Below, piece after piece: positions 55,024 to 61,127 of a DNA stretch of 61,127 nt (the stretch's first letter is position 1; each line of letters starts with the position of its first letter). Origin of the DNA: Thalassolituus marinus (GTDB lineage: Bacteria; Pseudomonadota; Gammaproteobacteria; Pseudomonadales; Oceanobacteraceae); the NCBI RefSeq assembly GCF_020320395.1, contig NZ_JAEDAH010000009.1, forward strand, positions 1 through 61,127, read 5' to 3'. Under the pieces are notes generated by a model. The model was given only the letters and a program-made list of their open reading frames with translations, was not told the origin of the DNA and did no database searches. Made by a program: the position numbers and the translations under genes.

Positions 55024-55407
55024 ATGAGCCGCGAAATCATTTCCACCGATAAAGCTCCGGCCGCTATTGGTACTTATTCACAAGCCGTTAAAGTGGGTAA
55101 AACCGTTTACCTGTCTGGCCAGATTCCTCTGGTGCCGGAAACAATGGAAATGGTGGAAGGCGATATCGAAGCACGCATTCATCAGGTGTTCAAAAACCTG
55201 AGCGCTGTGTGTGAAGCCGCTGGCGGTTCTCTGCAGCAGATTGCCAAGCTGAACATTTTCCTCACCGACCTGGGCAACTTCGCCAAGGTGAACGAGGTGA
55301 TGGCGCAGTATTTTGAACAGCCATACCCGGCCCGTGCCGCAGTAGGTGTTGCTCAACTGCCACGCGATGCCGGCGTTGAAATGGACGGCGTACTGGAACT
55401 GGATTAA
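55024..55407 (+). CDS. ridA: RidA family reactive intermediate deaminase
   Basis: A 127-residue enzyme that hydrolyses enamine/imine intermediates released by PLP enzymes. Conserved parts are [22 protein letters not shown], the Arg in [11 protein letters not shown], and [20 protein letters not shown]. It follows spoT by 11 bp. Confidence 0.95.
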   Translation: MSREIISTDKAPAAIGTYSQAVKVGKTVYLSGQIPLVPETMEMVEGDIEARIHQVFKNLSAVCEAAGGSLQQIAKLNIFLTDLGNFAKVNEVMAQYFEQPYPARAAVGVAQLPRDAGVEMDGVLELD

Positions 55408-55420
55408 TCCGTCCGGCGCG

Positions 55421-55454
55421 AACAAAAAAGGGACCTTGTGGTCCCTTTTTTGTG
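55421..55454. terminator. Bidirectional terminator between ridA and the epimerase gene
   Basis: AAAAAAGGGAC and GTCCCTTTTTT form an 11-bp stem around a 6-nt loop, with tracts suited to both convergent genes. Confidence 0.92.
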
Positions 55455-55474
55455 ACTGCTGAATAGCCGCCTGG

Positions 55475-56326
55475 CTACACCAGCCCCATTTCAATCAACA
55501 GCTTATCGTAGCCTTCACGGTAATTGGGATAGATAAACTCGTAACCCAGCGCACGCAGACGCTTATTCGAGCAACGACGATTCGCGCGGCGAGTCGCCTC
55601 CGGCACATCATGATCCGGTTCCACATCGCCGATACGGTCCTTCATCCACTCAAGCACATCAAACAGCGTTGCCGGCTCGTCATCAGTGGCCAGATACACT
55701 TCATCCAGCGACTCGTCATTTAAGGCTCGATTCACCAGCATGGTCAGAACACCGACACAGTCGTCGCGGTGAATGCGGTTGGTCCATACCGCCGGTTCCG
55801 GGTCACAGTGGCTGCCACTCTGTGCCTGTTTGATCATACGCGTACGACCCGGGCCATAGATCCCGGTGAAGCGCACCACGGTTCCGGGCAACTTGTGTTT
55901 CAACAGTGCTTCTTCCGCAGCCAGCATCTCCTTACCGGCAAAACTGGTTGGCAGGGTTTCCGTGGTTTCGTCTACCCACTCGCCGTCCATCTGATGATAG
56001 ACACTGGAGCTGGAGACAAAGAACACGCGCTTTACGTCCTGGCCTTTTACCGCACGCAGAATGTTCTTCAGGCCACGGTAGTAGTAATCGTGATAACCCT
56101 CTTTCGAGAACACCGGTGAGGCCACGCTGTACACCACAATATCAAGATCGCCTGGCAGATCGAGCAGGGTTTCCGGATCAGCCACATCAGCCTGCAGTAA
56201 CTGCACACCATCACCGAGCGGTTTATCCGAACGACGCAATCCCCAGACATCATGTCCAGCCGCCACCATTGCCTCGGCCAGATGGCCACCAATATCACCT
56301 GCGCCCACAATCAGAATACGAGCCAT
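55475..56326 (-). CDS. NAD-dependent epimerase/dehydratase-like protein
   Basis: A 283-residue Rossmann protein of the extended short-chain dehydrogenase type. RILIVGAGDIGGHLAE gives the nucleotide site, SSSSVYHQ lies at the catalytic Ser/Tyr region, though the usual YxxxK is replaced by FAGKEM, and VVRFTGIYGPGR follows. This is the YeeZ-like subgroup, for which no reaction is known. The ATG at 56326 has GAGGAGA upstream. Confidence 0.86.
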   Translation of the reverse strand: MARILIVGAGDIGGHLAEAMVAAGHDVWGLRRSDKPLGDGVQLLQADVADPETLLDLPGDLDIVVYSVASPVFSKEGYHDYYYRGLKNILRAVKGQDVKRVFFVSSSSVYHQMDGEWVDETTETLPTSFAGKEMLAAEEALLKHKLPGTVVRFTGIYGPGRTRMIKQAQSGSHCDPEPAVWTNRIHRDDCVGVLTMLVNRALNDESLDEVYLATDDEPATLFDVLEWMKDRIGDVEPDHDVPEATRRANRRCSNKRLRALGYEFIYPNYREGYDKLLIEMGLV

Positions 56327-56473
56327 GTAATTTCTCCTCTGCATTCGCCTGATGCAGTTGTACTGCTTCTGTCTTAATCCTAGCCGACCACGTCAGTCTG
56401 AAAGCATATTACGTTGCTCTGGCGCAGAATAAACCCCGAAAAACGGATTAGCGGGTTTATTAACAGCACGGTA

Positions 56474-56488
56474 ATAGGTAAGATCCAT
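56474..56488 (+). promoter_or_regulatory. OxyR-type half-site upstream of oxyR
   Basis: ATAGGTAAGATCCAT matches the OxyR half-site ATAGnTnnnAnCTAT at all but one fixed position. It stands 42 bp before the oxyR ATG. No good second half-site follows at the expected distance. Confidence 0.4.
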
Positions 56489-56530
56489 CAATAGTAGTTT
56501 TCTTATACGTGTTCATTATGAGGTGCCACC

Positions 56531-57436
56531 ATGACGCTGACCGAACTGAAATACATTGTCACTCTCGCACAGGAGCGGCACTTTGGCCGTGCGGCAGAAA
56601 AGTGCTTTGTCAGCCAGCCGACGCTGAGTGTGGCCATCAAGAAACTGGAAAGCGAACTGGATGTGGCGATTTTCGAGCGTAGCAAAAGCTCCGTTACCAT
56701 TACTCCGCTGGGCGAGCGCATCGTGGCGCAAGCGCAGCGTGTGCTGGAAGAATCCCGCACCATTAAGGAACTGGCCAGCGAAGGTAAGGATCAGCTCAGC
56801 ACACCACTGAAGATTGGTGCCATTTTTACCATTGGTCCTTATCTGTTCCCGCATCTGGTGCCGCAGATTCACAAACAGGCGACCACCATGCCGCTGTATC
56901 TGGAAGAGAATTACACTGGTGTTCTGCGTCGTCAGCTGCGCGATGGCGAACTGGATGCGATCATCGTGGCCCTGCCGTTTACCGAACCAGATGTTGTGAC
57001 CCGCCCGCTGTACGACGAGAACTTCGTTGTGGTGATGCCGAAGAACCACCCATGGACCAAGCAAAAGTCTGTGAATGGCGAGCAACTGGCAGATGAAGAT
57101 CTGCTGATGCTGGGCGAGGGTCACTGCTTCCGTGACCAGGTGTTTGAGTACTGCCCGGCTCTGGGTCGCAAACACCACACCCGTCTCGGCAGTGTGCTGG
57201 AAGGCAGCTCGCTGGAAACCCTGAAGCACATGGTGGCCTCAGGGCTGGGCATCACAGTGTTACCGGAATCGGCGGTCAGCAACCTTGATCAGAACCTGGT
57301 CACCACCCGTCCATTCAGCGGCCAGCCTCCGCATCGCACCGTGGCTCTGGCATGGCGTGCCAGTTTTCCACGCGGTCAGGCCATTGACCTGTTACTGGAT
57401 ACTGCCCGTCAGTGTCGACTGGATACCAGGCACTAA
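56531..57436 (+). CDS. oxyR: Hydrogen peroxide-sensing regulator OxyR
   Basis: A 301-residue LysR-type regulator. The helix-turn-helix is at about 16-40 (FGRAAEKCFVSQPTLSVAIKKLE). The two redox cysteines are in GHCFRDQVFEYC with eight residues between, the spacing of C199 and C208 in E. coli OxyR. Peroxide makes a disulphide that activates antioxidant genes. recG follows 9 bp later, the same pairing as in Pseudomonas. Confidence 0.95.
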   Translation: MTLTELKYIVTLAQERHFGRAAEKCFVSQPTLSVAIKKLESELDVAIFERSKSSVTITPLGERIVAQAQRVLEESRTIKELASEGKDQLSTPLKIGAIFTIGPYLFPHLVPQIHKQATTMPLYLEENYTGVLRRQLRDGELDAIIVALPFTEPDVVTRPLYDENFVVVMPKNHPWTKQKSVNGEQLADEDLLMLGEGHCFRDQVFEYCPALGRKHHTRLGSVLEGSSLETLKHMVASGLGITVLPESAVSNLDQNLVTTRPFSGQPPHRTVALAWRASFPRGQAIDLLLDTARQCRLDTRH

Positions 57437-57445
57437 GGCAGGCCG

Positions 57446-59542
57446 ATGGCACGTCTGAGCCAGCTGACAGAACTGAAAGGGGTTGGCCCGAAACTGGCCG
57501 ACCAGCTGGAGAAGCTGCAGATCCGTAATCTGGCGGATCTGTTCTTCCATCTGCCGTTCCGCTACGAAGATCGCAGCCGGATTACCGCCATTGGCAGTGT
57601 GCAGCCCATGCGCCCGGCGGTGATTCAGGGCGAGGTACGTGGCGCCAGCGTGCTGTTCGGCAAACGCCGCAGCCTGCTGGTTAAAGTTCAGGACCATACC
57701 GGCACCGCCAGTCTGCGTTTCTACCATTTCAATGCCGCCCAGAAGAATCAGTTCCGTACCGGCGCCCTCGTGCGTTGTTATGGCGAACCGCGCCGTGGTG
57801 CCAGTGGGCTGGAGTTTTATCACCCTGAATATCAACTGGTGGAAAACGGCCTCGATGCACAGCTGGAGCCTTGTCTGACGCCTGTGTACCCGGCCACTGA
57901 CGGCATCAGCCAGCAACGCTTACGACTGCTGCATGAACAGGCACTGGAATTCCTGCATAAGGATCAGGTCGATCTGATTGATCTTCTGCCGACGTCATGG
58001 CTTCAGCAGTGGCGCTTACCAACACTGAAAGACGCCCTGTTGTTTCTGCACAATCCACCCAGTGATACCAACCTGCAGCTACTGGAAAGCAGCCAGCACC
58101 CGGCGCAGAAGCGCCTGATTCTGGAAGAGCTGCTGGCTCACCAGTTGTCCCTGCATAAGCTGCGTGCTCAGGTTCAGGCCGATGCCGCCCCTGCCATTGT
58201 GGCAAGCAAGCAACTGCAGCAAGCGTTGCTGGCCCAGCTGCCGTTCAAACCGACCAACGCCCAGCAGCGGGTCACTGCTGAGATTGAACAGGATCTGCAA
58301 CAACCCTATCCCATGCTGCGTCTGGTGCAGGGGGATGTTGGCTCAGGGAAAACGCTGGTCGCCGCGTTGGCCGCCTGCGATGTACTGGAAGCGGGTTATC
58401 AGGTAGCACTGATGGCACCCACCGAGATTCTCGCCGAGCAACACCTGAACAACCTCAGCGGCTGGTTTAACCCACTGGGTATCAGCACCGGCTGGCTGGC
58501 TGGCAAGGTAAAAGGCAAAGCACGTGAAAAAGCGCTGGAAGATATCCACAGCGGCGAAGCGCAGCTGGTTGTTGGCACCCACGCGCTGTTTCAGGACGAT
58601 GTGCGCTTCTCCCGGTTGGGGCTGATCATCATCGACGAACAGCACCGCTTTGGTGTGCATCAGCGTTTATCGCTGCGTGAAAAAGGTGAACAGCAGGGAC
58701 TGCAACCCCACCAGCTGATCATGACCGCCACGCCGATTCCACGAACACTGGCGATGAGTGCCTACGCCGATCTGGATACCTCAGTCATCGACGAACTACC
58801 GCCGGGTCGCAGTCCGATTACCACGGTAGCCATTTCCGATCAGCGCCGCGGCGAAGTGATTGAGCGCGTCAACAGCGCCTGCGCTCCGGTTGAGCAGGGT
58901 GGAGAGGGCGCTCAGGCTTACTGGGTCTGTACCCTGATTGAAGAAAGCGAAGCACTGCAGTGTCAGGCTGCAGAAAATACCGCACAGGAACTGCGCGAAG
59001 CCCTGCCACACCTGAGCATTGGGCTGGTGCACGGCCGTATGAAAGCCGCCGAAAAAGCGGATGTGATGGCACAGTTTAAAGCCCACGAACTCGACCTTCT
59101 GGTTGCCACCACGGTTATTGAGGTTGGTGTCGATGTGCCCAACTCAAGCCTGATGATTATCGAAAACCCTGAACGATTGGGTCTTGCCCAACTGCATCAG
59201 CTGCGTGGCCGGGTAGGCCGTGGTGCCGCCAAAAGTCACTGCGTACTGCTGTACAAATCGCCGCTGTCCTTCACCAGCAAGCAACGCCTGCAAGTGATGC
59301 GTGATAGTCAGGACGGCTTCTACATTGCAGAACAGGATCTGGCCATTCGAGGCCCCGGAGAGCTGCTCGGCACCCGCCAGACGGGTCTGCAGATGCTGCG
59401 GGTTGCCGATCTGCAGCGTGATGGCGAGTTACTGCCGCAGGTGCGCGAGATGGCCGAACAGATCTGGCATCAGCACCCACAGGCTATCGAGCCCCTTATC
59501 CTGCGCTGGCTGGGAGACGCTGAGCGTTTTGCCTCAGTGTGA
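57446..59542 (+). CDS. recG: ATP-dependent DNA helicase RecG
   Basis: A 698-residue fork-remodelling helicase. The N-terminal wedge/OB domain starts LTELKGVGPKLADQLEKL; motif I is GDVGSGKTLVAAL, motif II DEQHRF and the C-terminal TRG-type region includes GRVGRGAAKSHCVLLY. It regresses stalled replication forks and processes R-loops. Confidence 0.97.
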   Translation: MARLSQLTELKGVGPKLADQLEKLQIRNLADLFFHLPFRYEDRSRITAIGSVQPMRPAVIQGEVRGASVLFGKRRSLLVKVQDHTGTASLRFYHFNAAQKNQFRTGALVRCYGEPRRGASGLEFYHPEYQLVENGLDAQLEPCLTPVYPATDGISQQRLRLLHEQALEFLHKDQVDLIDLLPTSWLQQWRLPTLKDALLFLHNPPSDTNLQLLESSQHPAQKRLILEELLAHQLSLHKLRAQVQADAAPAIVASKQLQQALLAQLPFKPTNAQQRVTAEIEQDLQQPYPMLRLVQGDVGSGKTLVAALAACDVLEAGYQVALMAPTEILAEQHLNNLSGWFNPLGISTGWLAGKVKGKAREKALEDIHSGEAQLVVGTHALFQDDVRFSRLGLIIIDEQHRFGVHQRLSLREKGEQQGLQPHQLIMTATPIPRTLAMSAYADLDTSVIDELPPGRSPITTVAISDQRRGEVIERVNSACAPVEQGGEGAQAYWVCTLIEESEALQCQAAENTAQELREALPHLSIGLVHGRMKAAEKADVMAQFKAHELDLLVATTVIEVGVDVPNSSLMIIENPERLGLAQLHQLRGRVGRGAAKSHCVLLYKSPLSFTSKQRLQVMRDSQDGFYIAEQDLAIRGPGELLGTRQTGLQMLRVADLQRDGELLPQVREMAEQIWHQHPQAIEPLILRWLGDAERFASV

Positions 59543-59644
59543 CCTCAGTCACCAAATTCTTCACTTTGCGTGCTTTTTCAAAGCAGCCAGCTAAGGCTGG
59601 ACTATAGTTACTCCTACGTACGAATAACCCTGTTTGGATGAACT

Positions 59645-61039
59645 ATGGCTATCCCTGCCACTGTACAGAAAGTCCTGGATGACTGGCACATCGACTATTC
59701 ACTGACCAACGACGAGGAGCTGTACCGGCTTATGCAAAGTAACCCACCGGCTTCTTATTCCGCCAAGGTGGCGAACGTGATTTTCCTCAAGGATGAACAC
59801 GGCAAAGTCCAGGTTGTGATTCCCGGTAACCGCATGCTGGACCTGAACCAGCTCGCGCATCAGTTGGGGCGACAGTTCACCGCGCTGTCGGCGGAAGAGC
59901 TGACCAAGCTGAAGGCTAAGCACGGCCTCAATGAATTCCCTGCCTTGCCACAGGTAACGCAGCTGGAGAGTCTGGTTGATGATCATCTGCTGAGTGAAGA
60001 TGAAGTCTTTATTGTCTCTGGTGACAGCCACGAATGGCTGAAAATTCCGGCTGAACATTTTCGTTCTCTGACCACCAGCTCTCATCTGGGAACCTATACC
60101 GCGCCGCTTTTGACCGACATCCACTACAACGATGCCGATCAGGATCTGGAAGACATTCATGCAGCCATCCGTCAGTTCACGCCACTGCGGATCAAACAAC
60201 GTCTATCGGAAACACTCGACCTGCCGCCGCTGCCAGAAACTGCACGACGTATTATCGAATTACGTGTAGATCCGAATGCTGACACCACCTCGCTGGCTCA
60301 GACTGTAGAGCTGGACCCAGGCATGTCCGCGCAAGTGGTCAGCTGGGCCCGTTCGCCTTATTACGGTGTGCGTGGCGAAGTAAAAACGGTTGAAGATGCC
60401 GTAATCCGGGTGCTGGGCTTTGACCTGGTGATCAACCTGGCGCTGGGTCTGTCCCTCGGCCGCACTCTCTCGGTACCGAAAGAAGGTCCGCATGGTTATG
60501 CCCCGTTCTGGCAACAGGCGGTGGTCACTGCCGCCCTGTGTGGCGAACTGGTACGTCTGATTCCGGCACGCCATCGCCCGAGTCAGGGGCTGGCATACCT
60601 GTGCGGGTTGCTGCACAACTTCGGTTTTCTGGTGCTGGGGCATGTGTTTCCGCCGCAGTTCTCGCTGGTGAACCGCCATATTGAAGCCAACCCGCACATC
60701 AACCGCTTCTATGTGGAACGCCATCTGCTGGGTCTGACCCGCGAACAGATCGCCGCCAGCCTGCTGCAACAATGGCGTATGCCGGAAGAGCTGGTCATGG
60801 CGGTACGCCAGCAGCACAACCCTTTCTATGAAGGTGAGCACTCGGAATACGTACGTCTGCTGCACATCGCTACCCGCAGCCTGCGTCGTCATGGCTTCGG
60901 TGATGGTCCGTTTGAAAAGCCGCAAGACTATCTGTTCGACTCACTCAGTCTGCAGGCCGACGCGGTTGAAGAAGTCACCCAGCGCCTGCTGGAGCGCGTC
61001 GACGATCTGGGCGAGCTGGTACAGATGCTCAACAAATAG
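59645..61039 (+). CDS. YbaK-like domain fused to HDOD signalling domain
   Basis: A 464-residue two-domain protein. Residues 1-150 look like a YbaK/ProX-type editing domain (VANVIFLKDEHGKVQVVIPGN, LNQLAHQLGRQF). Residues about 185-400 are an HDOD domain (LPPLPETARRIIELRVDPNADTTSLAQTVELDPGMSAQVV...; the key parts are LPPLPETARR and ILDLGF-like VLGFDLVINLALG). HDOD proteins act in signalling, often with cyclic di-GMP. A similar gene follows oxyR-recG in Pseudomonas. The N-terminal domain may serve as a binding module rather than a deacylase. Confidence 0.85.
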   Translation: MAIPATVQKVLDDWHIDYSLTNDEELYRLMQSNPPASYSAKVANVIFLKDEHGKVQVVIPGNRMLDLNQLAHQLGRQFTALSAEELTKLKAKHGLNEFPALPQVTQLESLVDDHLLSEDEVFIVSGDSHEWLKIPAEHFRSLTTSSHLGTYTAPLLTDIHYNDADQDLEDIHAAIRQFTPLRIKQRLSETLDLPPLPETARRIIELRVDPNADTTSLAQTVELDPGMSAQVVSWARSPYYGVRGEVKTVEDAVIRVLGFDLVINLALGLSLGRTLSVPKEGPHGYAPFWQQAVVTAALCGELVRLIPARHRPSQGLAYLCGLLHNFGFLVLGHVFPPQFSLVNRHIEANPHINRFYVERHLLGLTREQIAASLLQQWRMPEELVMAVRQQHNPFYEGEHSEYVRLLHIATRSLRRHGFGDGPFEKPQDYLFDSLSLQADAVEEVTQRLLERVDDLGELVQMLNK

Positions 61040-61092
61040 AAGAGCTCCGATACCGACCTGCAGAAATAAAAAAAGCCGCATCAGCGCACTAG

Positions 61093-61127
61093 TGTCCCAC
61101 AAATTTTCATTTGAACTTTTGTGGGAT
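61093..61127 (-). repeat. 35-bp palindromic repeat, right copy
   Basis: The reverse complement matches 210-244 at 32 of 35 positions. The arms CCCACAAA and TTTGTGGG are perfect here. It begins 53 bases after the HDOD gene stop, right after an A-tract and GCCGCATCAGCGC that look like the left half of a terminator without its right half. The window ends inside or at the edge of this repeat. Confidence 0.6.

Overview
The window is a stretch of ordinary gammaproteobacterial chromosome with a moderately high G+C content. Its gene order is very close to that of Pseudomonas: pilU-pilT / yggS-proC-yggT-yggU; dapF-lysA; ftsY-ftsE-ftsX-rpoH; coaD-ferredoxin; rpmB-rpmG-radC-coaBC-dut-algC-argB-slmA; pyrE-crc-rph-yicC-gmk-rpoZ-spoT-ridA; oxyR-recG. 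The small lipid and alcohol metabolism modules between these blocks (AidB-like acyl-CoA dehydrogenase, aldehyde dehydrogenase plus GMC oxidoreductase) point to a marine oil- or lipid-using member of the Oceanospirillales, for example the Thalassolituus/Oceanobacter group. That placement is inference from gene order and protein character. I see no prophage, insertion-sequence transposase, CRISPR array, tRNA or rRNA.

Layout. 1-271: non-coding, hairpin-rich, with one copy of a 35-bp repeat whose inverted partner forms the last 35 bases of the window. 272-5111: type IV pilus retraction ATPases, then the divergent yggS-proC-yggT-yggU run. 5108-7129: small membrane proteins, a secreted S1/P1 nuclease and a small periplasmic protein. 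7210-11314: AidB-like dehydrogenase, TetR, UbiA-type prenyltransferase, TetR, with a tandem operator between the first TetR gene and the prenyltransferase. 11526-14711: membrane metalloprotease M48, LemA, YdbL and YnbE. 14801-18359: RhlE-type helicase, a lytic transglycosylase, cytochrome c5 and SutA. 18518-22773: DUF3047 protein, then lptM-lysA-dapF-DUF484-HAD, without the xerC usually found there. 22885-28436: rpoH, ftsX, ftsE, ftsY, an unknown membrane-anchored protein and rsmD. 28439-33949: DUF3080 lipoprotein, TetR, then aldehyde dehydrogenase, Tat lipoprotein and GMC oxidoreductase behind a double operator. 34277-39343: coaD, ferredoxin, ggt, ElyC-type protein, outer-membrane protein and mutM. 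39516-46822: ribosomal proteins, radC, coaBC, dut, algC, argB, slmA. 46875-61039: DUF4124 protein, pyrE, a frameshifted crc, rph, yicC, gmk, a secreted dioxygenase-like protein, rpoZ, spoT, ridA, an epimerase-like protein, oxyR, recG and a YbaK-HDOD protein.

The most interesting points are: (i) the crc homologue is broken by a single missing A in an A-run followed immediately by a small perfect hairpin; (ii) a TetR gene faces an aldehyde dehydrogenase/Tat-subunit/GMC operon across two copies of one 16-bp palindrome, suggesting a repressible periplasmic alcohol-oxidising enzyme exported by piggy-back; (iii) a second TetR/double-operator module controls a UbiA-type prenyltransferase; (iv) xerC and ydbH are absent from their usual loci; (v) the ribosome binding site of ggt lies inside the 3' arm of the preceding terminator; (vi) inverted copies of a palindromic repeat bound the window, each just downstream of a gene end, which may mean the window is one contig broken at a dispersed repeat.
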